Shown here: positions 10,904 through 21,215 of the stretch, in pieces
Layout of the letters: the number at the start of each line of letters is the position of its first letter
Numbering within the stretch: the first letter of the stretch is position 1
Source of the DNA: Adiantum capillus-veneris
Lineage: Eukaryota > Streptophyta > Polypodiopsida > Polypodiales > Pteridaceae
Length of the DNA stretch: 64,000 nt
Reading direction: 5' to 3'
NCBI GenBank assembly: GCA_014529385.2
Contig: CM043960.1
Location: 24,466,896-24,530,895, forward strand
Program-made: the position numbers and the translations under genes
Notes under the pieces: model-generated
The model's database searches: none
Told to the model about the DNA's origin: nothing
What the model saw: only the letters and a program-made list of their open reading frames with translations

Positions 10904-12624
10904 ATGGCAGAGGAAGGGAAGCTCAAGATCGAGAAGTTCAATGACACAAACTACCAACATTGGAAGATGCAGACTGAAGACTATCTCTACCAGAAGGACC
11001 TCTATTTGCCACTAGGCGGTCTTGCGAAGAAGCCCGCAAAAATGGCCAATGAAAGGCACTGGGAACAATCCGGTTAAGCTTGGCGTCAACCGTGGCCTTC
11101 AATGTTTCGGAGATGAAGACCACGGAGGACTTGATGAAGTCACTTGACGACTTCTACGAGAAACCATCGGCATCCAATAATGTATTTCTTATGAAGCGCT
11201 TGTTCAATCTAAAGATGGCACAGAATGGTTCAGTTGCAGAACACCTAAATGACTTTAACACAAATATAAGTCAACTTCGATCGGTGAAAATCAATTTCGA
11301 TGACGAAGTGCGAGCTCTCCTTATACTATCATCTCTACCGGATAGTTGGGACAGCCTTGTGATGGCTGTAAGTAATTCTATCTCTCGTACAAATACTCTT
11401 AAGTTTGATAATGTTGTGGGTGTTCTCCTAAGTGAGGAAATGCGAAGGAGAAGCACAGGAGAATCATCAAGTGCTGCATTGTCAATGGAAACAAGAGGAA
11501 GGCCTAAGGAGAGGTTCAAAAACCAACAGGGTAGTGATCGCTCAAGACGGAGCAAGTCACGCACAAAGTCAGTTCTTGAATGTTGGAACTGCGGCAAGAA
11601 GGGCCACGTCAAGAAGGATTGCTGGTCCAATAAGAAGAAGGAGACTGAGTCTCAAGACAAAAAGCCAACATCGGAGGCCAATGTGGCAGGTAAAGTAGAG
11701 CAAGATGCTCTAATTCTCTCATTAGACAATGTGTCTAATTCCTGGATAGTAGATTCCGGGGCTTCATTCCATGCGACACCACACAAGCAACATTTCCAAG
11801 ACTACACCAAAGGTAATTTTGGGTATGTATACTTGGGAGATGATGAAGCTTGTGAGATTGTCGGCAAAGGTACAGTTTCTGTCAAAACTGCTAACGGAAA
11901 TGAATGGAAGCTTAAAGATGTTGGGCATGTTCCTTCTCTTCGCAAAAAAATGATCTCTACAGGACAATTGGACGATGAAGGTCACAACATTGCATTCGGA
12001 AACAAACAGTGGAAGATCTCAAAGGGATCTTTGGTGGTTGCCAAGGGAGAAAAGATCGGTACACTTTACTTGTGTACTGTTAGCACGCAACCTTCAGCTT
12101 GTGCAACAACTACAGAAGTTGACAGTGCGGTGTGGCACTACCGACTTGGGCATATGAGTGCCAAAGGAATGCAAATCCTTCAAACAAAGAAGCTTCTACC
12201 AGGTTTGAAAGAAGTGGACTTAGAGTTCTGTGAAGATTGTGTTTATGGTAAACAAAAGAGGGTAAAATTTCAAAAATCAGGAAATGAAAGAAAAAATAAA
12301 AAACTTGAGTTGGTTCATTCTGATGTTTGGGGTCCTGCAAGTACACCATCACTTGGTGGCTCATTGTACTATGTAACATTCATAGATGATGCGACTAGAA
12401 AAACATGGGTTTATGTCATGAAGAATAAATCCGATGTATTTTCCATATTTCAAAGGTGGAAAACCTTTGTGGAGAATGAAACAGGTACCAAGGTTAAATG
12501 CCCTAGATCCGACAATGGAGATGAATAGTACAGCCAAGCTTTTGAAAGCTTTTGTGCTAGCAATGGCATTCGGAGGCAAAGGACAACCCCAAGGACACCT
12601 CAACAAAATGGGATTTCGGAAAGG
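10904..12624 (+). pseudogene. A1 gag, protease and N-terminal integrase (decayed)
   Basis: This is the copia polyprotein N-terminal half. It starts at ATG 10904 (MAEEGKLKIEKFNDTNYQHW). The frame breaks at about 11071 and continues from 11080 for 482 codons. Domains follow in order: UBN2-type capsid; zinc knuckle CWNCGKKGHVKKDC (about 11580); protease WIVDSGASFHATP with an intact D-S-G (about 11743); integrase HHCC (HYRLGHM, then CEDCVYGK, about 12133-12250); and the first core Asp in HSDVWGP with the second in RSDNGDE. An in-frame TAG at 12526-12528 is followed in the same frame by more integrase. Gag and protease are the best preserved in the window. Confidence 0.88.
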
Positions 12625-13338
12625 ATGAACAAGACAATCATGGAGCGAGCACGAAGCATGCGGCTACATGCAGGAGTACCGCTTGAGCTTTGGGCGGAAG
12701 CTGTAAGTACGTCTGTGTACTTAATCAATCGGTCACCCTCAACGGCATTGGATGGGGGAGTTCCAGAAGAGGCATGGACAGGTAAACCGGTGAATTATGC
12801 ATTTCTCAAAGTGTTTGGGTGTGAGGCTTTCATGCACATAGATAGAAGCTTAAGATCAAAGCTAGATGCAAAGTCTAAAAAGTGTTTCTTCATTGGATAT
12901 AGAGAAGGTGACTTTGGGTATCGCCTATGGAATCCTGAAGATGGTAAAATCTTAAGGAGTAGCGATGTAATTTTTAATGAACAAAATATGTACAAAGATT
13001 ACTTGGAAAGAAAACAAACAAAAGAAACAGGTGATGAGTACATGGAGCTTGAGGACGGTGAAGACTCAAGGACTGCAAACGATGACAATGTGCAACAACG
13101 TCAACCAAATGAGGAGCCTCAATCTATTCCCCGAAGATCTACAAGATCAAGTAGACCTCCAGAAGGGTTTGTTCCTTCCTTCAACCATCTCTTGATCTCA
13201 TATTCTGGAGAGCCGGAATCATACGAAGAAGCTATGCAACATGAATCCAAAGAAGAATGGACGAAGAGCATGCAAGTGGAGATGGACTCACTACATCGCA
13301 ACCAAACATGGGAGTTGGTTGAGTTGCTTCAAAGGTAA
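12625..13338 (+). pseudogene. A1 integrase C-terminal half and linker to RT
   Basis: This is in frame with the preceding integrase after the TAG. It starts just after the core glutamate region (NGISERMNKTIMERARSM) and continues through LINRSPSTALDGGVPEE, VFGCEAFMHI, KKCFFIGYREGDFGYRLW and RSSDVIFNE, all typical of the copia integrase C-terminus. An acidic linker follows, then RRSTRSSRPPEG, which precedes RT in copia polyproteins. It ends at a frameshift near 13335, inside the first RT block (NQTWELVEL). Confidence 0.88.
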
Positions 13339-14766
13339 GTGGGCACTTCAAAACAAATGGGTGTACAAGCTGAAGGAAGAAGAAGGTGGGAAGAAAAGGT
13401 ACAAGTCTAGGCTTGTGGTAAAAGGGTTTTCTCAAAAGAAAGGTATTGACTTCAATGAAATATTTTCTCATGTTGTAAAAATGAACTCAATTAGGCTTGT
13501 CTTAAGCCTTGTGGTTGCTCATGATCTAAATCTCGAGCAAATGGATGTAAATACGGCATTCCCTCATGGTCACTTAGAGGAGGAAATCTACATGCTTCAA
13601 CCAAAGGGGTATGAAGTAAAAGGTAAGGAGAAAATTGTTTGCAGATTAAAAAAGAGCTTGTATGGTTTAAAACAAGCATCAAGACAATGGTACTTGATGT
13701 TTGATTGATGGATGTTGGATCATGGATTCACAAGATGCAACTGGGATCACTGTGTGTCTACACGAAGAATTTGGGAGATGGGAAATTCATCATCCTAATG
13801 TTGTATGTTGATGACATGTTGATTGCAAGTGCTAACATGCAGGACATCAAAGACCTAAAAGAGGAGCTGTCTAAATCTTTTTCAATGAAATATTTAGGTG
13901 CTGCAAAGAGGATACTTGGTATGAAAATATCAAGGGACAGGACGAAGAAGACAATAAAGCTATCTCAAGCAGATTACATCAAGAAGGTACTAGAAAGGTT
14001 TGCAATGCAAAATGCAAAACCAGTTTCTACAGCTTTGGATAGTCATTTTAAACTAACGAAGGATATGTGTCCAAAGACACAAGAGGAGATAGCCTATATG
14101 TCTAAAGTTCCATATGCTGTAGCGGTAGGTTCTCTAATGTATGCTATGGTCTGGACAAGGCCAGACATTGCACATGCAGTGGGACTTGTGAGTAGGTTCA
14201 TGGACAACCCAGGTAAAGAGCATTGGCAAGCTGTGAAGTGGATACTTAGGTATCTAAAAGGGACAACAACAAATGCTTTGTATTTTGGAGGAACTGATAT
14301 ATTTCTAGAAGGGTATGCTAATGCAGATATGGCAGGTGACAAAGATACTCGAAGGAGCACTACTGGCTATGTGTTCACGATTGGAGGCACAGCAGTAAGC
14401 TGGGCTTCAAAGCTGCAGAAAGTGGTCTCACTTTCGACCACGGAAGCAGAGTATGTAGCAATGACGGAGGCAAGCAAAGAAATTATGTGGCTTCACAGAT
14501 TCTTAGAAGAGCTTGGATTCAAACAAGACAATTGTGTCTTGTACAGTCATAGCCAAAGCGCTATCCATCTTGCGAAGAACTCAGCCTTTCATTCAAGGAC
14601 AAAGCACATTGAGGTGAGATATCACTTCATACGCACTCTTTTGGAAGAGGGACAGCTAAAGCTAGGAAAGGTGCATACAAGTGAAAATCCTGCAGACATG
14701 TTTACAAAGGTGGTCAACAAGGAGAAGTTGAGCTTTTGCTCATCTTCAATCGGCATTCAAGGATAA
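13339..14766 (+). pseudogene. A1 reverse transcriptase and RNase H (decayed)
   Basis: RT fingers are visible as NKWVYKLKEEEGGKKRYKSR, then the palm MDVNTAFPHGHLEEEIYM and KKSLYGLKQASRQWY. TGA at 13706 is followed by a frame change near 13755. The catalytic loop is YVDDMLIAS. The connection is VGSLMYAMVWTRPDIAHAV. RNase H carries NADMAGDKDTRRSTTGYVF, STTEAEYVAM, SHSQSAIHLAKN and HIEVRYHFIR, ending at TAA 14764. The last ~350 codons are open. Confidence 0.9.
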
Positions 14767-14815
14767 GAAGCGAGGATGGAAAGCAGTCACAGGTTTGGTT
14801 TGGAGATCAGTCTCC

Positions 14816-14826
14816 AAGTGGGAGAT
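14816..14826 (+). other. A1 polypurine tract
   Basis: AAGTGGGAGAT directly precedes the 3' LTR and is the expected plus-strand primer. Confidence 0.75.
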
Positions 14827-15510
14827 TGTTAAGTATGGAGCCTGATTTACCCTTGTAATTTTCTGTGGTAAAAGCGCACATTTGTAAGGCCCCCATTATG
14901 AGGAGAAGCCATCGTGCGTGAAGGTAAATCACTCACCGGAAACCAAAATTTTCACAGTCAAAAACCAGGGGCAACTTTAGGTGCCTCTTCCGCCCCCGAG
15001 ATTTTTTTCCCTTGCCGGAATATTCCTTTTTGCCGGAATATAATGGCTCGACAGCGGTCGGCGAACGGCGGCCGAAAAGTGGTCGGAAAACAACCGTCGG
15101 TTGGCCGGTGGCCAGTAGTCAATGGCCGGTGGCCGGTGGTCAGAAGTCAATGGCCGGTGGTGGCCGGTGGCCGAATTCAAAAGCGGACTTGTCTTCTCAA
15201 GGGCGGCCACACATGGGCGGATTGGAGGGTCCGATTTGGACTTATTTGCACAAGGGCGGCTACACATGGCTGCCTCTCATAAGAGAGGGCAGCCCTTTTG
15301 GCCTATAACAGGAGGCCATTTTTACACACTTTTCATAGTGTGAAGTTGATGCAACAAGGTGAGAGTGAGGTGGTGAGAGTGAAGCAAGGCGGGAGCTCCA
15401 TTAAGGGTATAATCCCTTTGTAAACTACTTCTTGTTTTGAAGTACTAAAGCCATTGAGTAGCTGCTTTCCCGTGGACGTAGCCCACATTGGGTGAACCAC
15501 GTATATCGTG
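14827..15510 (+). repeat. A1 3' LTR, first part
   Basis: Matches the 5' LTR from TGTTAAG as far as ATATCGTG, where C1 interrupts it. The TATA box has mutated to TATAACAG. Confidence 0.92.
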
Positions 15511-15702
15511 TGAAGGGGATCGGGGAGCACCACAGACGGAGAGTGAGAGAGAGAGAAGGAGACACACGACACACAGATATGGGTGGGGAGACTCAAAGAG
15601 TGAGCAGCCCCCTATACACTTATGCTATGTATAAGGTATACAAGTCAGTGGGCGCCCAGACTCTGGGCGGCCAGGCAAGGCACAGACGCCTATACCCCAA
15701 CA
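15511..15702 (-). repeat. C1 3' LTR
   Basis: 192 bp, nearly identical to 19255-19446. It is flanked inside by the minus-strand polypurine tract (complement of CCTCCCACTT at 15704-15713). Confidence 0.93.
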
Positions 15703-15781
15703 ACCTCCCACTTGAAGGCGACTGTGCCTTTAAGCAAGAGAACCTAGTCTAAAGACTACAAAAGGCGAGAGAAAACCGCTC

Positions 15782-17776
15782 TCAACCGATGCCCACTGGC
15801 TGGCTGTGATCGTGTGCATCCGGCTGTCTTGCTCCCGTGTAAGTCCATACACCACCAGACGTACCGCACACGTACTGCAAGTATGTACGCAATACCTGCA
15901 TATCTCCCTCGTGCACTATGCCATCATCAGTCAACAAACGACTGACAACCCCAACTGCAAATGCTCCCACTGCAGCTGCGATATCCAGTCTCAAGATCAG
16001 CATCTCATACATGAGACCACCGAATGCCGATGCAATGCTAGCGGGCCCTGCTAGCTCTACGGAGCATGCATCAACATATATATCCCTGGCGATAGGCATC
16101 TTTGACTGACAAGGCGTGTCAACTACATGCATCTCCTGACTGTCCGCAAAAGATGCATCAACTTGTCGTGCAACCTGAGAGCAAACTAGCTGCTCTAGGT
16201 GTCTGCTGGAAGACATATCCTGCACAACTATATCCCCATGCTCACTGTCGAGCATAGAAAGGAATGATTGCATAATCGCTGACGTCTCAGCCTCCTCTGC
16301 AATCATCCACTGCAAACATGACCACTCAATCTGCTGTGACTCACTAGAGCTCTCATGCTCTAACTCCGTATGCATAGACTCTTGCACAACGTCCTCCTGT
16401 CGTGACTCACTAGAGCAAGACCGCTCTACCTGTCTATCCTGCATAGAAGTATCTCGCACAACTGACTCTCTGCTTTGCTCAGTCACTAGCAAAGCATGCA
16501 TGTCTGACTCTCTCACCTCTCTGTATGACTGCTCAAGTCGTGCCCCAACTGTGTGCACAACGAGCTCACTACTCTGCACTCCATGCAAAGTACCCTGCAA
16601 CCCATGAGCAAAAGAGACTCGCCTGCTCTCTCGCTCTCTACCTGACTGCGTGATCACAGAGACAACACCGTCTCTCCCGTGATCCACATGCAATGGGTAA
16701 CCTGTAACACTCCTGGCACCTCTCGCAATCACTAGCGAACCCAAATGCATCACAAAATCTCGCTCTCGTAGCGAAATCTGACATCCACAATCTCTAAGCT
16801 GACCAATCGAGATCAAACTCACTGTCAAATCTGGTACATAGCGCACATGTCGTAACAAGTAAGATGCACCACTCGATAATGACAGTCTCACATCTCCTGC
16901 ACCTGCTATCGCATGCACCGATCCATCGGTCAAACGTACACTGCCAAGCATCCCGCTAGAATAGCTACAAAACCATGCACGATGCGGCGTGACATGAAAC
17001 ATAGCATTTGCGTCTAGCAACCACTGCGAAGGGAGTGCACTATCCACATGTATAGCATCTCGTGCATAGCTCGAGGTAAAAGTGACATCCCCGTCACTAG
17101 TATACTCCGACACTACATCTACCTCAACTGTCAAAGCAACTGAGTCCATGGCATCACTACATACATCTCTGAGACTGCCATGTCTCCTACGACGTCGCAT
17201 ACGACGAAAACAACGCCGTCTAACGTGTCCAAAATGACCACAATACCAACATGTCACCTGTCGGCGTGCTCGTGAATGTACATGTCTCATACGAGTCCTT
17301 GATGACTCAGATCTATCATACATATCATGTAATCTGCGCCAAAGTGCTCTCGAAGTAGCCTCATACATAACAAGAGCATATACAGATTCCACAAGGTGCA
17401 AAGAGAGCGTAGATAGTGCCATCTCCTCTAGCTCCTGCCACTGATCGTCAGACATGTTTGAAGGTCTACCTACATCACCACTCAATGGTCGATGCAACCC
17501 TCGCTGTGTCAATGCATCAAGCATACACTCTCTCCATGCCGCAAAGTCTGACCCATCAAACACGCGCATCTGTGAGAGGTCACAATCTGATCGATCATCT
17601 GTCTCTGCCATGAGCACAATGTAGCAAACTAGAAAGCAAAACCACCTCACCAACAACACCTGGAAATTGTCTACAAATATGGCCAGAAACACAATGTAAA
17701 ACCTGTGAGACACACTCCAAAATAGAGCTCCCGCAATGTCAATACAAGCCTCGCATGCTCTAGTATCACACTGCAA
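15782..17776 (-). CDS. C1 gag/protease-like polyprotein, uninterrupted (664 codons)
   Basis: The only long unbroken protein in the nest. The likely start is the ATG at 17611 (MAETDDRSDCDL, about residue 56). The 55 codons upstream are open and hydrophobic. Domains: copia capsid (FDGSDFAAWRECMLDALTQR through TSRALWRRLHDMYDR, residues 73-155); zinc knuckle CWYCGHFGHVRRRC (about 175) followed by an Arg-rich run; protease-like fold with WLLDANAMFHVTPH, where D-A-N replaces D-S/T-G, and the later strand SLISIGQLRDCG; a Ser/Glu-rich linker (about 400-560); and a C-terminal stub, LMYEMLILR...DIAAAVGAF, matching the copia RT/RNase H connection. Integrase and the RT palm are absent. The C-terminus is PVGIG. 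I infer a structural protein mobilised in trans. Confidence 0.85.
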   Translation of the reverse strand: MQCDTRACEACIDIAGALFWSVSHRFYIVFLAIFVDNFQVLLVRWFCFLVCYIVLMAETDDRSDCDLSQMRVFDGSDFAAWRECMLDALTQRGLHRPLSGDVGRPSNMSDDQWQELEEMALSTLSLHLVESVYALVMYEATSRALWRRLHDMYDRSESSRTRMRHVHSRARRQVTCWYCGHFGHVRRRCFRRMRRRRRHGSLRDVCSDAMDSVALTVEVDVVSEYTSDGDVTFTSSYARDAIHVDSALPSQWLLDANAMFHVTPHRAWFCSYSSGMLGSVRLTDGSVHAIAGAGDVRLSLSSGASYLLRHVRYVPDLTVSLISIGQLRDCGCQISLRERDFVMHLGSLVIARGARSVTGYPLHVDHGRDGVVSVITQSGRERESRRVSFAHGLQGTLHGVQSSELVVHTVGARLEQSYREVRESDMHALLVTEQSRESVVRDTSMQDRQVERSCSSESRQEDVVQESMHTELEHESSSESQQIEWSCLQWMIAEEAETSAIMQSFLSMLDSEHGDIVVQDMSSSRHLEQLVCSQVARQVDASFADSQEMHVVDTPCQSKMPIARDIYVDACSVELAGPASIASAFGGLMYEMLILRLDIAAAVGAFAVGVVSRLLTDDGIVHEGDMQVLRTYLQYVCGTSGGVWTYTGARQPDAHDHSQPVGIG

Positions 17777-19240
17777 TCTGTGAGTTAATCACCAAGCCCA
17801 CACTGTGCGGTATCGATGCATACACACGCACAAATCTCCCACCTGCAGAGAACACCGCACGCAAATGCTGAGTGCAACCTGCAATCTCTACCTAGATCGC
17901 ATAAATGATACGCATAAAACTCCTGGGAAAATTTCGCCAAAGTTTCGACGCACAATGGCTATCAACACAAAATAACCATTGTCCTGCAAGCTCAATACAA
18001 TGAGCAATCAATGTGCATCAAACTACACTCAACATACATGCATAAGCTCTGCAAAACTATGGCAAACAATGCTCGAGATCACAAGACTCTCCCACCCGAG
18101 ACCAAACCACTGTCTCAAGCAAAGAAAGATACACAACTCCTCACTCTTGCGAGAGTGGATACAAAAAACACAAAACTGTGTCCAAACTGACAAAACCTGT
18201 CAAAGTGAGAGTAAAAACTCGATCACAAATTATGGCGAGAATCTGGGAAAAATCGGACAGAATTTCCCCTGAAAACTGAGCAAAAACTCAAGTACAATCT
18301 CTACCATAAACCATAGCACTACTCAATGCCAATGAGTAGAAATGCTAAAATGGCTCCACATTTTCACATACAATGGCAATCCGCACTCAACGTACATCAA
18401 CGGAGTGACCGCGCATAAGCAAGCGCCAAAAGATTTGCAATCCGGAAACTTGATCAATGCGAAAACAATGCTCTCAAGATAGCTCACCGGCACTTGAAAG
18501 TGCTCGCCAAAATGCATGTATAATGGGCATCAACCATGCGCCATAACCATATGCAAACCATCCGCAAAGACCATGAATCCAAGCACAAAATCACTGCCAA
18601 AGTATCCTGTGAAAACCAGTGAAAGAAGCTCCACCTGTGTGCTCCAAAAAACTGCGTCTCTCAAGAAACCGCTTCGGTGGTGTGTAAACGCCTCCGTACT
18701 TCGTTGGCCAAGTCTACCAAAAACCCTCAAACCACAAGCTTAACACAAGCTGCAATTGCATCTTCAGCTCAGAATTTATGCACTCAACTTCAAGCATCTC
18801 CCGTGCTTCCAAAAGTGCATCAAACTCGCACACAATGCGACAACAGAAAATCTGGAATTTCTGTATACAGTCAGTCTGAGCTGAATATCAGCAAAACGGT
18901 GAGGAATTTGCAAAAAGTTTCTTCTGCAAAGTTGTAGACCACGTCGAAACGGATAGGCAAGGAGGACAGAATTCTCAGATCTGCATTCTACAAGGAGAAA
19001 AACGAATCTGAAAATTGTGCTGCTGCGCACACAGTTTTAGGGCAGCACCTTCACTTACACACAATCTTCCACACTCCTTTCTGAGCTTCCACAAGAGCAT
19101 ACATCACTCTCAACTGAGCTCACAAGCTCCCATTGCATTCTCACAAAGCTTCCAAGCTTTCTTAATTTCTCCACCGTCGAGAGAGAGCGAGCTATCGCCT
19201 CAAAGCTCTCAAAGCCGTCGTGCTCTCCGCTGTCACCATA
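17777..19240 (-). other. C1 5' leader, no convincing gene
   Basis: About 1.46 kb between primer site and gag. It is nearly colinear with 42264-43696 in C2. A 97-codon antisense frame (17979-18272) and a short sense frame at the LTR edge occur in both copies, but common descent explains that. A packaging or dimerisation region is the likely content. Confidence 0.6.
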
Positions 19241-19252
19241 GCTCTGATACCA
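19241..19252 (-). other. C1 primer-binding site
   Basis: The minus strand reads TGGTATCAGAGC two bases from the LTR end, a perfect match to the plant initiator tRNA-Met 3' end. Confidence 0.92.
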
Positions 19253-19254
19253 AT

Positions 19255-19446
19255 TGAAGGGGATCGGGGAGCACCACAGACGGAGAGTGAGAGAGAGAGA
19301 AGGAGACACACGACACACAGATATGGGTGGGGAGAGTCAAAGAGTGAGTAGCCCCCTATACACTTATGCTAGGTATAAGGTATACAAGTCAGTGGGCGCC
19401 CAAACTCTGGGCGGCCGGGCAAGGCACAGACGCCTATACCCCAACA
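19255..19446 (-). repeat. C1 5' LTR
   Basis: 192 bp, TG...CA, next to the primer site on its inner side and to the TCGTG duplication on its outer side. Confidence 0.93.
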
Positions 19447-19451
19447 TCGTG

Positions 19452-19503
<52 letters not shown>

Positions 19504-19590
19504 ACTCTATAATCTCGTGTATGTAAATCTGTCTCTCTCCATTAAGTAATCTACTCAATTATCTATTTAGCTACGTCTTATTTCCTAACA
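19452..19590 (+). repeat. A1 3' LTR, remainder after C1
   Basis: Resumes with TGTACTCTCT, the CT run and the LTR end CCTAACA. TCGTG at 15506-15510 and 19447-19451 is the C1 target duplication. ACTGT follows at 19591-19595. Confidence 0.92.
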
Positions 19591-19595
19591 ACTGT

Positions 19596-21215
19596 GATGC
19601 TGATGTTGATGCACAATGGGCTTTTAGTGCAAAGTGCACTTAGAATCCTGTTGTCCATTATGCATGCATGTCAGTTGCTACAAATTCACATGTGTGGTAT
19701 TTCGACTACAAAGCACACTACCTCACATCGTGAATTGTTCACCTCTCTTGAGTCTGTCCCTCATGGGAATTCAGTCACATGTGCCAACAGTGTCTCTTAT
19801 CCAATTCAGGGAGATGGAAAGATTGTGCTTACAACTACAAATGGTAGTCCTTTCACACTTGTTGATGCACTTTATGTACCTGGGATCAAGAAGAATCGTT
19901 TATATGTATCTGTACTTACTAGAGTTGGACTTGTAGTCAAGTTTGTGGATGACGGATGTACAGTTCATGATCTCAGTTTTGGTGATGAAATTGTTGTATC
20001 TGATCTTTTGTGTCGTGGGCTGTATAAGCTCACTTTCTATGACAAGTGTGGATTTTTTTTTGCAAATACAGTTGATTTAAGGGTTGTTTCAGATGCAAAA
20101 TTGTGGCATGCACGTTTTGGGCAGTTGAATTTTTCCAGTTTGCTGTGTTTGCAAAAATCTGATATGGTTGCTTCTTTGCCACCTCTTAAAGCACCTGTCA
20201 AACATGTTTGTGAAGGCTGTATTTTGGGTAAGATGCAGCGTTGAAGTTTACAAAGGATGGTTCAGTTAGGGCCACATGCAGGTTGCAGCTTGTGCATAGT
20301 GATGTTTGTGGGCCCCTGCAAACTTCGTCCTTGGACAATTACCTTTCCTTCATGACTTTCATTGATGATTACTCTAGGCATGCATGGATATTTCCCCTTA
20401 AAGCGAAGTCCGAAGTTTTTATGTGCTTCAAACAATTTCTGGCTATGGCTAGAAATGTCTCGAAATGTACTATGGGTACTCTCCATTCCGATCGAGGGGG
20501 GGAGTATATATCTCATGAATATAATGAATTTCTGGCTAGTCGTGGGATAAAACACCAATGTACAGTGCCTTATACGCCTTAGCAAAATGGTGTTGCTAAG
20601 AGGAAAAACATGTCACTTATGAAAATGGAACGATGTATGGTCAAAAGTCAAGCTTTTCCGCATTCTTTCTGGCTTGAGGCCATCATGTGTGCCACTTATG
20701 TACTATACAGGTGTCCTACGAAAGCTTTGCAGTCTATTACTCCATATGAAGTATGGTATGATAGAAAGCCTTCTATTGAGCACATGCATGTTTTTCGCTA
20801 TTTGGCATATGCTTTGGTGCCACAAACACAATGCAAAAAATTGGATGATAAGGCTGTCAAATGTATTTTTGTTGGTTATTGTGCTGAAAGCAAAGGTTAT
20901 AGGTTGTATCATCCACAAACAATGTGTATTATGGTTTCACGAGATGTTGTGTTTGTGAAAGATTCTGTTCAACCCTTGCTATCATGTACTAGAGATCGTA
21001 AGGTAAGCTCACAAGACATTTATGACACTTTGTTGCCTCTTTTCAGTGACGGAAGTTCGAATGTGAATTCCAATGGGGCAAATGTCCTATGGGGGTTTCT
21101 GAAAATGTTACAAATTAGCCTATTACTGATGCAGACGTACATGATGTTCTTTGATGAGGAAAGGGCTGAAAATGAGCAAGCTAGAGGTATGCCAAAATGG
21201 CTGGTGTATACATAG
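19596..21215 (+). pseudogene. B2 protease remnant and integrase (decayed)
   Basis: The first ~100 bases continue gag from 9972. The protease begins at WYFDYKAH (19695), where the D-S-G core seen in B1 (WYFDSGATKHITS) is damaged. It then runs through DGKIVLTTTNGSPFTLVDAL and LYVPGIKKN. Integrase starts with KLWHARFGQLNFSSLL and CEGCILGK. A frameshift near 20240 is followed by HSDVCGPLQT, DDYSRHAWIF and HSDRGGEYIS, then TAG at 20580-20582 where CAG is expected before QNGVAKRKN. The C-terminal half continues through KCIFVGYCAESKGYRLYH to about 20980 and then degrades. Confidence 0.85.

Larger units (their letters stand above)
15511..19446 (-). mobile_element. C1: non-autonomous copia element (TR-GAG-like), complete
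   Basis: C1 is a 3.9-kb element with 192-bp LTRs (15511-15702 and 19255-19446), each TGTTGGGG...CTTCA on the minus strand, a primer site for initiator tRNA-Met, a ~1.5-kb leader and one long open frame. Target duplication TCGTG is exact. It has gag, a zinc knuckle and a protease-like fold but no integrase core and no catalytic RT. It therefore depends on another copia element for replication. The closest known category is the TR-GAG/LARD type of non-autonomous LTR element. Confidence 0.9.
9973..19590 (+). mobile_element. A1: full-length Ty1/copia element, carrying C1 in its 3' LTR
   Basis: Both LTRs begin TGTTAAGTATGGAGCC and end in CA. The 5-bp target duplication ACTGT is perfect at 9968-9972 and 19591-19595. 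Between the LTRs lie primer site, gag, protease, integrase, RT and RNase H in copia order. The 3' LTR is cut at 15510 by C1 and resumes at 19452. The gene region has at least two stops and several frameshifts, so A1 is inactive but structurally complete. Confidence 0.92.

Noticed and set aside
17979-18272. 97-codon frame conserved antisense in C1 and C2 (43201-43494)
   Set aside because: It is in the leader of two recently related copies, so conservation follows from descent. No domain or start context supports it.
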